Under the pieces are notes generated by a model. That model had not been told where the DNA came from. It ran no database searches and was given only the letters and a program-made list of their open reading frames with translations. From NCBI RefSeq assembly GCF_013409365.1, contig NZ_JACCBA010000001.1, forward strand, positions 3,224,001 to 3,288,000: a stretch of DNA of 64,000 nucleotides, given 5' to 3'. The DNA is from Actinomadura luteofluorescens. GTDB lineage: Bacteria > Actinomycetota > Actinomycetes > Streptosporangiales > Streptosporangiaceae. Positions 27,493 through 36,242 of this stretch are shown piece after piece (the stretch's first letter is position 1; each line of letters starts with the position of its first letter). The position numbers were made by a program, and so were the translations under genes.

Positions 27493-28610
27493 TGCGGCCC
27501 CGCGTCCTGTGGATCACCGAGCACTACCCGCCGAGCCGGGGCGGCATGGCGCAGTCGTGCGACCGGATCGTGCGGGGCCTGCGCGACGCGGGGGCCGAGG
27601 TCGACGTCGCCCACCTGACCCGGCGGTCGCGGCCGTGGGGCGTGTCGCGCGAGCACGGCGGGCGGCTCGTCACCGCCCCGCTCGGGGACGACTCCGAGCA
27701 CGCGCTGCGCCGCCTGTGGACGACGATCACCGCCGAGAACCTGACGGGATACAGCCACGTCGTGGCGTTCGGCGGCGTTCACGCGATGCTCGCCGCGCCC
27801 GTCCTGTCCGCGCTGCTCGGCGCGCCGCTGGTGACGCTGCTGCGCGGCAACGACATCGACGTGGGCGCCTTCTCGATGCGGCGGCGCGGCGTGCTGGCGG
27901 ACGCGCTGCGCGCCTCTTCGCGCGTGTGCGTCGTCGCGCGCTCGCACGCGCCGCTGGTGTCGGCGCTGGCCCCGGACGCGGCGGTCGCGTTCGTCGCCAA
28001 CAGCGTCGACACCGCGCAGTGGCGGGTGCTGCCGTCCGAGCGGGAGCGGGGCCGGGCGTGGCGGGAGGAGAACGTCGCCCCCGGGCGCCGGACGATCGGG
28101 CTCATCGGCCAGCTCAAGGTCAAGAAGGGCGTCGGCTTCTTCCTGGAGGCCCTGGCGGCGTCGCGCCGCACCGGCGCCTTCCACCTGCTGCTCGTCGGCG
28201 AGGTCGAGGACTCCGTGCGCGAGTGGCTCGCGGAGCGCGACGTCCCGCACTCGTTCCTGCCGTTCCTGGAGCGGTACGACCTTCCGGCCGTCTACGCGAG
28301 CTGCGACCTGGTCGCGCTCCCCTCGTTCTACGACGGGATGCCGAACGTGGCGCTGGAGGCGGCGGCGCTCGGCGTGCCACTGATCGCGTCGGACGCCGGC
28401 GGGCTGGCGGACGTGGCCGACGACGAGATCGGGTTCACCTTCCCGGCGGGCGACCCGCACGCGTGCCGCGCGGCGGTGGACCGGGCCGCGCGGGCGGGCG
28501 GGGAGGAGCTGGCGAAGCTCGGCGCGGCGGGCGCCGAACGGATCCGGCGCGACTTCACCCCGGCCGCCGAGACCGCGGGCTACCTGGCCGTCCTCGACGA
28601 GACGCGTTGA
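27492..28610 (+). CDS. GT4-family glycosyltransferase
   Basis: A second GT-B glycosyltransferase, 372 residues. The N-terminus ITEHYPPSRGGMAQSCDRIV is the classical GT4 acceptor-domain start. The donor half has IGLIGQLKVKKGVGFFLEAL (about 196-215) and FYDGMPNVALEAAALGVPLIASD (about 277-300), close to the E-x7-E motif of the family. Its ATG overlaps the preceding stop by one base, and its own TGA overlaps a TTG start downstream. It likely adds a different sugar from the transferase at 25228, as the two proteins are only distantly alike. Confidence 0.93.
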   Translation: MRPRVLWITEHYPPSRGGMAQSCDRIVRGLRDAGAEVDVAHLTRRSRPWGVSREHGGRLVTAPLGDDSEHALRRLWTTITAENLTGYSHVVAFGGVHAMLAAPVLSALLGAPLVTLLRGNDIDVGAFSMRRRGVLADALRASSRVCVVARSHAPLVSALAPDAAVAFVANSVDTAQWRVLPSERERGRAWREENVAPGRRTIGLIGQLKVKKGVGFFLEALAASRRTGAFHLLLVGEVEDSVREWLAERDVPHSFLPFLERYDLPAVYASCDLVALPSFYDGMPNVALEAAALGVPLIASDAGGLADVADDEIGFTFPAGDPHACRAAVDRAARAGGEELAKLGAAGAERIRRDFTPAAETAGYLAVLDETR

Positions 28611-29386
28611 TCGTCTGCTACGCGGCCGGGGACGGGCTGGGGCATCTGACGCGGCTCCGGGCCGTCCTGCACACCCTCGGGCGGGAAGGGCCGGTCACCG
28701 TCGTGACCGGGTCGCGGTTCGCGGCCGACCCGCGCGTGGCGGGCGGCTGGAACGTCGTGGAGACCGCCGATCCGGCGGCCCCGCCGCCGGACGAGGTGAT
28801 CGTGGACGCGTTCCCCGCCGGGCTGGGGGGCGAGCTGACCGGATTCCCCTCGGGGACGAGGACGACGCATCTGGCGCGGCTGCTGCGCTGGGACGCCTAC
28901 CGGCCCCTGCTCCCCGCGAGCCCGCCCCGCTTCGACCGGACGTTCGTCCTGGAGGAACTCGACCCCGCCCACCTCGCCTACCTGCGCGCGGTGTCGGACG
29001 AGGTCGTGCCGCTGGCGCTCGCCGATCCCCCGTCGGAACCGGTCGACGTGGACGGCTGGCTCATCGTGCACAGCGGCCCCGACGCGGAGACGCTCCAGCT
29101 CGTCGCCTACGCGCAGGACATGGCGTCGCTGGAACGGGTCCGCCCGCCGATGACGCTGGTGTCGCCCGCGAGACCGGACGGCCTGCCCCCGCACGTCGTC
29201 CACCTGGACGTCTATCCCGCCTGCGTGCCGGGCCCGAACGTCGAGCGGATCGTCACCGCGGCGGGGTTCAACGCCGTCCGGCAGTACGCGCCCTGGCGGG
29301 AACGGCACCGGATGATGCCGTTCCCGCGCAGCCTGGACGACCAGTACGCGCGCGCGGCCCGCGCCAGAGGCGGGTCGCCGCGCTAG
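28607..29386 (+). CDS. MurG-like glycosyltransferase-fold protein
   Basis: A 259-residue protein, the last gene of the operon. It begins IVCYAAGDGLGHLTRLRAVLHTL, which resembles the N-terminal glycine loop of MurG/GT28-type transferases (GxGGHxxR class). It then shows a second half with TLVSPARP and VVHLDVYPACVPGPNVERIVTAAGFNAVRQY, where GT-B enzymes bind the nucleotide. It is shorter than a full GT28 enzyme (about 350), so it may be a minimal or degenerate member. The start is TTG overlapping the previous stop (TTGA). Its stop overlaps, on the other strand, the stop of the convergent hydrolase gene. Confidence 0.78.
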   Translation: MIVCYAAGDGLGHLTRLRAVLHTLGREGPVTVVTGSRFAADPRVAGGWNVVETADPAAPPPDEVIVDAFPAGLGGELTGFPSGTRTTHLARLLRWDAYRPLLPASPPRFDRTFVLEELDPAHLAYLRAVSDEVVPLALADPPSEPVDVDGWLIVHSGPDAETLQLVAYAQDMASLERVRPPMTLVSPARPDGLPPHVVHLDVYPACVPGPNVERIVTAAGFNAVRQYAPWRERHRMMPFPRSLDDQYARAARARGGSPR

Positions 29387-30654
29387 AAGTAGGTGGAGGT
29401 CAGGTTGCCGGTCGGCCAGGTCTTCACCGCGTTCGCCGCCTTGTGCAGCAGCGAGTCGATGTCGCCGTAGTTCGCGGCGGAGCCCTCCTGGCGCTGGTCG
29501 AACAGGACCGCCCACGAAAGGCCGTCGTACCGCCGGACCAGCAGCGTGTACGTCCCGGCCAGGCTCCCGTTGTGCCAGGTGTTGCGGCCGCCGGTCACCG
29601 GGCGCACCTGCCATCCGCAGCCGTAGTACCAGCCGTCGGCGTTGACGCCGATCTCCGGCTTGGCGAACGCCCGGCTGATGGACGTCGACGACAGGACGGA
29701 CGTCCCGCCGTCGTAGACGCCCGCGAAGCGGGTGAGGTCCATGGCGGTGGCCAGCCAGCCGCCGTGCGCGTCCATGTTCTCCAGGTTGAACGCGCCGTAC
29801 GGGAAGGGCACCTTGGTGCCGCTGTTGTCGAACACGGTGGCGCCGGTGTAGGTCGAGTAGTACGGGACCTCGCCGGTGGCCTTGGTGCGCGACTTGCCGA
29901 GGCGCATCCGCGTGATGCCCCGGGGCGCGAGCACGGTCTGCCGGACGTAGTCCTCGTACTTCTTCCCGGTGACCTTCTCGATGATCCGGCCGAGCAGCAG
30001 GTACCCGTAGTTGGAGTAGGCGTAGTGCGTACCGGGCGCGTGGTCCAGCGGACGCCGCGACGTGTACTTCATGATGCTCGCCTGCGACACCGGCAGCGCG
30101 AGGCCGAGCTCCTTGGCGATCGCCGCGTCCCGGAACATCGGGTCGGGCGAGATGTCGCGGTCCCAGCCGCCGAGGTGCTGGAGCAGCCGCAGCACCGTGA
30201 CGTCCTTGAGGCGCGGGTCGGCCGTCGTGGACAGCCCCAGCAGCGTCGCCACCCGGTCGGTGAGCTTCAGCTTCCCGTCCTGCACGAGCCGGAGCACCGC
30301 CGTCGCCGTGACCGGCTTGGAGATGCTGGCGATGCGGAACGGCGAGGTCGGCTGCGTCTTGAACGCGCCGGCCTCGGCGTAGGTGTAGCCGCGCGACAGG
30401 ACGAGCTTGCCCTTGCGGACGACGGCGAGCTGCCCGCAGGGGATCGACCGCGCCTGCATGAAGCTCTTGATGGTGGCGTCGAAGCCGCCGAGGCCGGCGA
30501 GCGCCTTGCCGGTCACCCCCCACGTGCGGGCGGCGGCCGCCGCCTGCGCCGTCCTGGACGACCCCGACCCGCCGCCGGCGCAGCCCGCGAGCAGCGCCGG
30601 CGCGGCCACCAGGCCCGCCGCCTTGCCGAAGTTCCGCCTGCTCAGCTCCGCCAC
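29383..30654 (-). CDS. Serine beta-lactamase-family hydrolase, Tat lipoprotein
   Basis: An exported class C beta-lactamase-like hydrolase (serine esterase or DD-peptidase type), 423 residues. The N-terminus has a twin-arginine signal (SRRNFGKAA) and a lipobox (LLAGC), so it should be a Tat-exported lipoprotein. Catalytic motifs are SISK, YSN and HNG, as in the family. I chose GTG at 30654 because AGGGGG lies five bases upstream and the Tat signal then begins directly; ATG at 30696 would add 14 residues and would lie at the predicted transcription start. The stop overlaps by four bases the stop of the convergent glycosyltransferase-like gene. Confidence 0.92.
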   Translation of the reverse strand: MAELSRRNFGKAAGLVAAPALLAGCAGGGSGSSRTAQAAAAARTWGVTGKALAGLGGFDATIKSFMQARSIPCGQLAVVRKGKLVLSRGYTYAEAGAFKTQPTSPFRIASISKPVTATAVLRLVQDGKLKLTDRVATLLGLSTTADPRLKDVTVLRLLQHLGGWDRDISPDPMFRDAAIAKELGLALPVSQASIMKYTSRRPLDHAPGTHYAYSNYGYLLLGRIIEKVTGKKYEDYVRQTVLAPRGITRMRLGKSRTKATGEVPYYSTYTGATVFDNSGTKVPFPYGAFNLENMDAHGGWLATAMDLTRFAGVYDGGTSVLSSTSISRAFAKPEIGVNADGWYYGCGWQVRPVTGGRNTWHNGSLAGTYTLLVRRYDGLSWAVLFDQRQEGSAANYGDIDSLLHKAANAVKTWPTGNLTSTYF

Positions 30655-30757
30655 CGCGGCCCCCTGAAGATCGATTGTCCGGAATGCGGTGATCATGCAC
30701 CCTAATGCATTCGATCTTCAGTGGCGGGGAGAACCCGGAGGCCGGAGCCCCGGACGG

Positions 30758-30782
30758 GGCCCGCGCGGGACCCGCGCGGGCC
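30758..30782 (-). terminator. Terminator after the YceI gene
   Basis: GGCCCGCGCGGG and its exact complement around a single A (arms 30758-30769 and 30771-30782), 10 bases past the YceI stop on the minus strand. Confidence 0.75.
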
Positions 30783-30792
30783 TGCGCGGGGG

Positions 30793-31314
30793 CTAGGCGG
30801 GCAGGCGGACGTCGAACTCGATCTCGACCTCGTCGGCGAGCCGGAGCGCCCCGAAGAACGCCGAGTAGGGCTTGATGCCCCAGCGGCTCTGCTCGACGGT
30901 GACGCCGCCGCGCACCCGGTCGCCGTCCCGCGCGGCCGCGAGCCGCACCGGCTTGACGCGGCCCATGATGGTCAGGTCGCCCTCGACGCCGTCCTCGCCG
31001 ACCGCGGTGGAGGCGAACACGATCCGGGGATACCGCCGGACGTCCAGGACCTTCCGCAGGTTCTTCACGATCTCGGCGCGGTCCTGGTCGGTGAGGGGCT
31101 TCACGCCGCCGGCGCCCTCACGCACCTCCAGCCCTTCCACCTCGACGGTCACCTCGACCGACGAGGCGTCCAGGGGCTCGCGCGCCTCGACCGCCGCCGA
31201 CCAGCGCGTGGCCTCGATGGTGAGGTCGTGCCCCGCGCGCCGGCCGAGCCCGCTGCGCCCCGTCCGGACGAGCAGCCGCCCGTCCTGCGGTCCGAGCTCG
31301 AACGTTCCGTCCAT
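30793..31314 (-). CDS. YceI-family lipid-binding protein
   Basis: A 173-residue YceI-type beta-barrel protein, a family that binds isoprenoid or fatty lipids. The hallmark pieces are GHDLTIEATRWSAAVEA, the central RYPRIVFAST and GDLTIMGRVKPV, and the closing RWGIKPYSAFFGALRLADEVEIEFDV. There is no signal peptide, so it acts in the cytoplasm as in several actinobacterial members. ATG at 31314 follows a G-rich stretch; GTG at 31323 is an alternative. It lies downstream of the VanW gene with a 22-base gap, so co-transcription is likely. Confidence 0.93.
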   Translation of the reverse strand: MDGTFELGPQDGRLLVRTGRSGLGRRAGHDLTIEATRWSAAVEAREPLDASSVEVTVEVEGLEVREGAGGVKPLTDQDRAEIVKNLRKVLDVRRYPRIVFASTAVGEDGVEGDLTIMGRVKPVRLAAARDGDRVRGGVTVEQSRWGIKPYSAFFGALRLADEVEIEFDVRLPA

Positions 31315-31336
31315 ACACCCCACCCTGCCACGCGGG

Positions 31337-32224
31337 TCAGAGGCACTCCACCTCGGGCTGCGGGCGGTACTCGGTGTGGAACCTCTCGCGGCGCACCTCG
31401 CGCCCGTCGGCCAGCAGCGTCCGCCACACGTCGACCTCGAAGCCCTCCCGGCCCGTCATGGGAATGCACTCGCCGCCGCGGCCGGCCTCCGACTCGAACG
31501 GCCTGAACCCGTACCGCTCGGACGTCCGCGACCGCACCTCGTACCTGCGCCGGCCCCACAGGTTCACCGTCACCGACGCCGCCGAGTAGGCCACCTGGAT
31601 CCGCACCGGCTCGCCGGTGTCGTTCCTCCAGGTGAAGTCGAGCTGCGGATAGAACACCGCGGCCTCGCGCCCCTCCGGGTACTCCGGCATCCACAGGGTG
31701 TGGGCGCGCGCCTTCCGGATGTCCAGCCCGGCCAGGAACACCGCGTTGTACAGCGTCGTGGACACCTGGCAGATGCCGCCGCCCACGTCGTCCGCCAGCC
31801 GGGAGCCCATGATCGCGGGCGCGGGCACGTATCCGCGGCCCCTGGTGCGGGGCCCGACGGCGTCGTTGAACGAGAACGTCGCGCCGGGCTCGACGACCCG
31901 TCCGTCCAGGGTCCGGGCGGCGAGCTCGATGTTGTGGACGCGGGGCTCGCCCGGCGCGAACCGCGTGGTGAACGTGCTCATCAGGCGCTCGGGCGGCAGC
32001 CGCCCGGGCCCGCCCCGACCGGGCCCGTCGCGGTACGGCACGCTGAGCGCCGCCGACACCCCCGAGAGCCGCGGGCCCTCCAGGTAGACGCCCAGCAGCA
32101 GACCCGCCGACGCGGCGGTGCCCGCCGCGATGGGCCACCACCGCCGGACGCCGCGCCGCAGCCGCTCGCGGCGCCCCCGCCCCTCCCGACGGCGCCCAGG
32201 CCCGATCCGCCCCACCGACCACAC
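31337..32224 (-). CDS. VanW-family membrane-anchored protein
   Basis: A 295-residue protein with a basic N-terminus and one membrane helix (about 28-48, WWPIAAGTAASAGLLLGVYL), then an extracytoplasmic VanW domain (about 90-280). The VanW signature VGGGICQVSTTLYNAVF is intact, as are FSFNDAVGPRT and YPQLDFTWRNDT. VanW proteins are found in some glycopeptide-resistance clusters but mostly occur alone with unknown cell-wall roles; no van genes are nearby. The start is GTG with a G-rich upstream. It precedes the YceI gene. Confidence 0.92.
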   Translation of the reverse strand: MWSVGRIGPGRRREGRGRRERLRRGVRRWWPIAAGTAASAGLLLGVYLEGPRLSGVSAALSVPYRDGPGRGGPGRLPPERLMSTFTTRFAPGEPRVHNIELAARTLDGRVVEPGATFSFNDAVGPRTRGRGYVPAPAIMGSRLADDVGGGICQVSTTLYNAVFLAGLDIRKARAHTLWMPEYPEGREAAVFYPQLDFTWRNDTGEPVRIQVAYSAASVTVNLWGRRRYEVRSRTSERYGFRPFESEAGRGGECIPMTGREGFEVDVWRTLLADGREVRRERFHTEYRPQPEVECL

Positions 32225-32368
32225 CCCCCGAGGATCCCAACGGGATCTTTCACGGACCCTGCCGCTTCCCCGCGGCGGGCGCCCGCGCCTTTACCCGAAC
32301 AGAACGAACGTCCGAACAACACCGGCCCTGCGGGACGGCGGGGCGCGGGGGGCGCGCGCCGGGCGCCG

Positions 32369-32599
32369 TCAGCGGGCGCGGGCCCCGGCGCGCATGCGCT
32401 CGGGGTCGATCTCCCGGCCGGGACGCCGGCGCAGGTACTCGGCCTCCAGCTCGTTCATGCGCCGCGTGTGCTCGCCGTAGGCCTGGTCGGCGGCGTGCCG
32501 CAGCGCGTCCAGCCTCGTGTCGTACAGGTGGCCGAGCTCACGGAACAGGTCGTCGTCGCTGAGGTCGCCGGGCGCGACTCCCAGGTCACGGCTCGTCAT
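32369..32599 (-). CDS. DUF6158 family small protein
   Basis: A 76-residue helical, highly charged protein matching by eye the actinobacterial DUF6158 family (GVAPGDLSDDDLFRELGHLY, then EHTRRMNELEAEYLRR). The function is unknown. AGGAGGAGAT six bases before ATG 32599 is one of the strongest ribosome sites in the window. The gene sits 34 bases downstream of the PAP2-kinase fusion on the minus strand. Confidence 0.85.
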   Translation of the reverse strand: MTSRDLGVAPGDLSDDDLFRELGHLYDTRLDALRHAADQAYGEHTRRMNELEAEYLRRRPGREIDPERMRAGARAR

Positions 32600-32633
32600 C
32601 GTGTGATCTCCTCCTTCGTGGGCGTCCCGTGCC

Positions 32634-34286
32634 CTACCCGGCCATCGGGGCATGAACCGTGAACACCCGGAGCGCGCGGGGGTGCTTGCCGAAGCGCACC
32701 GCGCGCGGCAGCGACGCCACCTCCCCGTCGCGCGCCAGCCGCAGCTCACCGCCCGGGGAGACGACCTCCATGCCGGTGGTCCGCCACGAGCGGTACCCGG
32801 GCGTGACGCGCAGGTGGCCAACGATGATCGCGGCGACCGCGCGGACGCGGGGCGCCCGGCTCCCCGTGGTGACCATGCGGACGTCGAGCTTCCCGTCGTC
32901 GAGGCGCTCGCGCCAGGTGGGCGCGGCGCCCCACGAGCCGAAGACGCCGTTGCCGACGAACGCCAGCCACACCCGCCGGCGCCTGCCGTCCACCATCAGC
33001 TCCACCGGCTCGGAGTGCCGCAGCGTGCGGACGGCGGCGACCGCGAGCGCGGGCCACTTCCCGATCCGCCCCTCCAGCCGGACGCGCCGCTCGACCACCT
33101 CGGTGTAGGCGCCGATGCTCGCGGTGTTGAGGAACACCTGCTCCGCCTCGTCCCCCGCCTCGGCGGACACCGGGGTCACGTAGGAGACGTCGGCGCGGCC
33201 GACCCGGCCCTCCCGGTAGGCCCTGATCGCCTGCGCCGCGGTCTCCACGCCGACCGCGCGGGAGAAGTGGTCGAACGTCCCGCCGGGGACGACCAGGAGC
33301 GGGACGTCGCGGCCCAGCGCGGCCCGCGCGGCGGCGCTCACGGTGCCGTCGCCGCCGACCACGGCCAGCACGTCGGCCCGCTCGGCGGCCTCGGCGCACG
33401 CCTTGTCGACGTCCGCGCCCGGTTCCAGCCGGACGATCTCCGCCGCGGGCAGCTCGGCCTCGATCAGCGCGAGCGCGAGCTCCGAGCGCCTCGGGAGGAT
33501 CCCCGCGTCCGTCCCGGCCGCGGGGCCCGAGCCCAGGTTGACGACGGCCACGACGCCCCGGCCGTCCCGGGCGACGCGCACGTCCCCGTCCCCGGCCGGG
33601 GCCAGGCGCGCCACAGGGGGGCGGGCGGGCCACACCATCCGCGTCCCGATCCCGGCGAGCGCGCCGATCCCGAGCCCGGCGAGGACGTCGCCCGGATAGT
33701 GAGCGCCGGTGTAGATGCGGGCGAAGGCCACCGCCGCCGCCGTGGCCGCGACCGGGACCGCGACCGCCGCCGGCGCCTCCAGCGCCACGCCGGTCGCGAA
33801 CGCGGCGGCCGAGGCGGAGTGCCCGGAGGGGAAGGCGTGCGAGGTCGGCAGCTTCCACCGGATCCGGATCGGGGGGACGAGGTCGACGACGGGGCGCTTG
33901 CGGCGGAAGGCCTGCTTGCCGACGATGTTCACCGCGGGGCTCGCCACGGCGATCGCGATGGCCCCGCGCAGCGCCGCGCGCCGCAGCCGGGGCCGTCCCG
34001 CGATCCCCATCGCGCCGGCCGCCGAGAACCACAGCACCCCGTGGTCGGCGAACCGCGACAGCCGCGGCAGGACGTACTCCAGCCCGCGCAGCCGCGCCGC
34101 CGCGACCTGATCGAACGCCCACCGGTCCATCCGGCCCAGCCTGCGCAGGAGGGGGACGCGCTGCGGCCAGGCCCGGTGCTCCTGGGCCTGCCGCGACCGG
34201 CGCCGGGTGACGGACCGTGACGGCACATGAGTGCGCCGTGAATGGTTGACGCGCATGTTCCGTGGTATCCCCAGGGAGGCCGACAT
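32634..34286 (-). CDS. Fused PAP2 phosphatase and diacylglycerol kinase-like protein
   Basis: A bifunctional lipid enzyme of up to 550 residues. The N-terminal half is a membrane PAP2 phosphatase with all three motifs: KQAFRRKRP, PSGHS and RIYTGAHYPGD. The C-terminal half (about 235-545) is a DAGK/sphingosine-kinase-type catalytic domain with VVGGDGTVSAAA. Together they could interconvert phosphatidate-like lipids and their dephosphorylated forms or recycle a polyprenyl carrier. The start is uncertain: ATG at 34286 is the outermost, ATG at 34256 and ATG at 34130 (MDRWAFDQ) are also possible, and only the last begins close to the domain. It is divergent from the glycan exporter operon. Confidence 0.93.
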   Translation of the reverse strand: MSASLGIPRNMRVNHSRRTHVPSRSVTRRRSRQAQEHRAWPQRVPLLRRLGRMDRWAFDQVAAARLRGLEYVLPRLSRFADHGVLWFSAAGAMGIAGRPRLRRAALRGAIAIAVASPAVNIVGKQAFRRKRPVVDLVPPIRIRWKLPTSHAFPSGHSASAAAFATGVALEAPAAVAVPVAATAAAVAFARIYTGAHYPGDVLAGLGIGALAGIGTRMVWPARPPVARLAPAGDGDVRVARDGRGVVAVVNLGSGPAAGTDAGILPRRSELALALIEAELPAAEIVRLEPGADVDKACAEAAERADVLAVVGGDGTVSAAARAALGRDVPLLVVPGGTFDHFSRAVGVETAAQAIRAYREGRVGRADVSYVTPVSAEAGDEAEQVFLNTASIGAYTEVVERRVRLEGRIGKWPALAVAAVRTLRHSEPVELMVDGRRRRVWLAFVGNGVFGSWGAAPTWRERLDDGKLDVRMVTTGSRAPRVRAVAAIIVGHLRVTPGYRSWRTTGMEVVSPGGELRLARDGEVASLPRAVRFGKHPRALRVFTVHAPMAG

Positions 34287-34354
34287 GATTCCGTAAAGAT
34301 CTCAAATCGGGGGTCACATGCGGGCGAACGTCACTCTGGACTCAGCGACTGCAA

Positions 34355-34360
34355 TAGGCT
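34355..34360 (+). promoter_or_regulatory. -10 box of the glycan exporter operon, leaderless arrangement
   Basis: TAGGCT ends seven bases before ATG 34368, and no ribosome site is visible, so the message probably starts at the ATG. Confidence 0.5.
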
Positions 34361-34367
34361 TCGCGGC

Positions 34368-35339
34368 ATGAGTCACCCGGAACGGCTCGGAACCCCGGGT
34401 GGCGAGTCGGTCGGGACGATCGCGGAGCCTCCTCACGTGAACGGAACCCTGGCCGACTACGCCGCACGATACGGGCTTAGGCAGAGCGCTGCGCGCCCCC
34501 CGCTGCGCAAGTACATCCAGGATGTGTGGGCTCGCCGGAACTTCATCTGGGCGTTCGCATCCGCCAAGAACATATCGATGTACACCGACTCCCGACTGGG
34601 TCAGGTGTGGCAACTTCTGACCCCGCTGCTCAATGCCGGGGTCTACTTCCTGATCTTCGGTCTGCTGCTGGACACCAAGCGCGGAGTGCCCGACTTCATT
34701 CCCTTCCTGGTGACGGGCGTCTTCCTGTTCGGGTTCACTCAGCGGTCGGTCACGTCGGGCTCCAAGTCCGTCGGCGACAACCTGTCGCTGATCAGGGCCC
34801 TGCACTTCCCGCGCGCCACGCTGCCCCTGGCGATCGCGATCGTGGAGCTGCAGCAGCTGCTGCTCGCCCTGATCGTGCTGTTCGTGATCGTGTTCGCCTT
34901 CGGCGAGCCGCTCAGCCTCCAGATGCTGCTGTTCGTCCCGGTGATGGCGCTCCAGCTGATGTTCAACGTGGGCATCAGCATGGTCATGGCGCGGCTCGGG
35001 GCGTTCAACCGCGACATCACGCAGCTGCTGCCGTTCGTCATGCGGACCTGGCTCTACATGTCCGGCGTGATCTTCAGCCTGCCGTCCCTGATGAAGCCGG
35101 GCACCCGGCTGGCCGACTACCCGTGGCTGGGCGAGCTGCTGCAGCTGAACCCGGCGTACGTGTACGTGGAATTGAGCCGGCACGTCCTGCTCGGCGAGTA
35201 CCGGAACTATGTCGGAGGGCTCGCGCACGCCACCTCGACGGGGCAGCTGTGGCTCTACGCGATCGTCTGGGCCGCGGTGATGCTGGTGGGCGGATTCCTG
35301 TTCTTCTACCGTGCCGAGGAGCGTTACGGCCGTGGCTGA
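34368..35339 (+). CDS. ABC-2 type transporter permease for a surface glycan (TagG/Wzm-like)
   Basis: The membrane subunit of a glycan-exporting ABC transporter, 323 residues. A cytoplasmic N-terminus of about 90 residues is followed by six hydrophobic segments (first near 97-118, last near 292-314). The segment FIWAFASAKNISMYTDSRLGQVWQLLTPLLN is the conserved amphipathic entry of teichoic acid/O-antigen permeases. The cognate ATPase gene overlaps its end by eight bases. It probably exports a polyprenyl-linked glycan made by transferases such as those at 24-29 kb, but that link is inferred. Confidence 0.92.
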   Translation: MSHPERLGTPGGESVGTIAEPPHVNGTLADYAARYGLRQSAARPPLRKYIQDVWARRNFIWAFASAKNISMYTDSRLGQVWQLLTPLLNAGVYFLIFGLLLDTKRGVPDFIPFLVTGVFLFGFTQRSVTSGSKSVGDNLSLIRALHFPRATLPLAIAIVELQQLLLALIVLFVIVFAFGEPLSLQMLLFVPVMALQLMFNVGISMVMARLGAFNRDITQLLPFVMRTWLYMSGVIFSLPSLMKPGTRLADYPWLGELLQLNPAYVYVELSRHVLLGEYRNYVGGLAHATSTGQLWLYAIVWAAVMLVGGFLFFYRAEERYGRG

Positions 35340-36123
35340 CACGAAGGTCCGCGGGACCGCCGCCATCGACCCGACCCGGGAACCGATCGTCGTCGTCGAC
35401 GACCTGCACATCGTCTACCGGGTGTACGGCGCGGGCGGCAAGGGCAACGCCGCGAGCGCGTTCTCGCGCGTCCTGCGCCGCAAGCACCGCCCGTCGATGA
35501 CCGAGGTCCACGCGATCAAGGGCCTGTCGTTCGTCGCGTACCGGGGCGAGGCCGTCGGCATCATCGGCACCAACGGCTCCGGCAAGTCGACGCTGCTGAA
35601 GGCGATCGCGGGGCTGCTGCCCCCGCACAGCGGCGGCGTCTACACCGACGGGCAGCCGTCCCTGCTGGGCGTGAACGCGGCCCTGATGAAGGACCTCACC
35701 GGCGAGCGCAACATCGTGCTCGGCTGCCTCGCCATGGGCATGACCCCGGCGGAGACCCGGTCCAAGTACAAGGAGGTCGTCGAGTTCGCCGGGCTGAAGG
35801 AGGGCTTCATCCAGTACCCCATGCGGACGTACTCCTCCGGCATGGGCGCCCGCCTCCGGTTCGCGATCGCCGCGGCCAAGACCCACGACGTCCTCCTGAT
35901 CGACGAGGCGCTCGCCACCGGCGACGCCAAGTTCCGGAAGAAGAGCAAGCGCCGCATCGACGAGCTGCGCAAGGACGCCGGCGCGGTGTTCCTCGTCGCG
36001 CACCAGCTCGACACGGTCAAGGAGATGTGCGACCGCGTCATCTGGATCGACGAGGGCCGCATGCACATGGACGGCGACCCCGAAGAGGTCATCGCCGCCT
36101 ACATCGAGGCGACCGGCAAGTAG
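35332..36123 (+). CDS. ABC transporter ATPase for glycan export (TagH/Wzt-like)
   Basis: The ATP-binding subunit paired with the preceding permease, 263 residues. Motifs: Walker A GTNGSGKST, a Q-loop region near LLGVNAALMKDLTGERNI, signature YSSGMGARLRFAIA, and Walker B VLLIDEALATGD. The ERNI and SSGMGARL segments are characteristic of the Wzt/TagH group. It ends soon after the ATPase core and lacks the C-terminal glycan-recognition domain of longer Wzt proteins. GTG 35332 with GAGGAG nine bases upstream overlaps the permease stop; GTG at 35311 is an alternative. Confidence 0.93.
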   Translation: MADTKVRGTAAIDPTREPIVVVDDLHIVYRVYGAGGKGNAASAFSRVLRRKHRPSMTEVHAIKGLSFVAYRGEAVGIIGTNGSGKSTLLKAIAGLLPPHSGGVYTDGQPSLLGVNAALMKDLTGERNIVLGCLAMGMTPAETRSKYKEVVEFAGLKEGFIQYPMRTYSSGMGARLRFAIAAAKTHDVLLIDEALATGDAKFRKKSKRRIDELRKDAGAVFLVAHQLDTVKEMCDRVIWIDEGRMHMDGDPEEVIAAYIEATGK

Positions 36124-36242
36124 CGCGCCCCGCCACGTGCCCCGCACCGGAAAGTGACGGCGCGGGGCGGCATGGACCGGCAAGGCCGTACGCCCCCTGG
36201 TAGAGATGGGGTGTCACGATGATCCTGATGGAGGAGGTCGCC

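Noticed and set aside
29384..30696. Start of the serine hydrolase at ATG 30696
   Set aside because: It would lie only two bases after a TAGGGT -10 box and add 14 residues before the Tat signal; GTG 30654 has a good ribosome site.
31337..32224. Glycopeptide resistance locus, suggested by VanW
   Set aside because: No vanH, vanA/B, vanX, vanR or vanS genes are nearby; VanW-domain proteins commonly occur alone.
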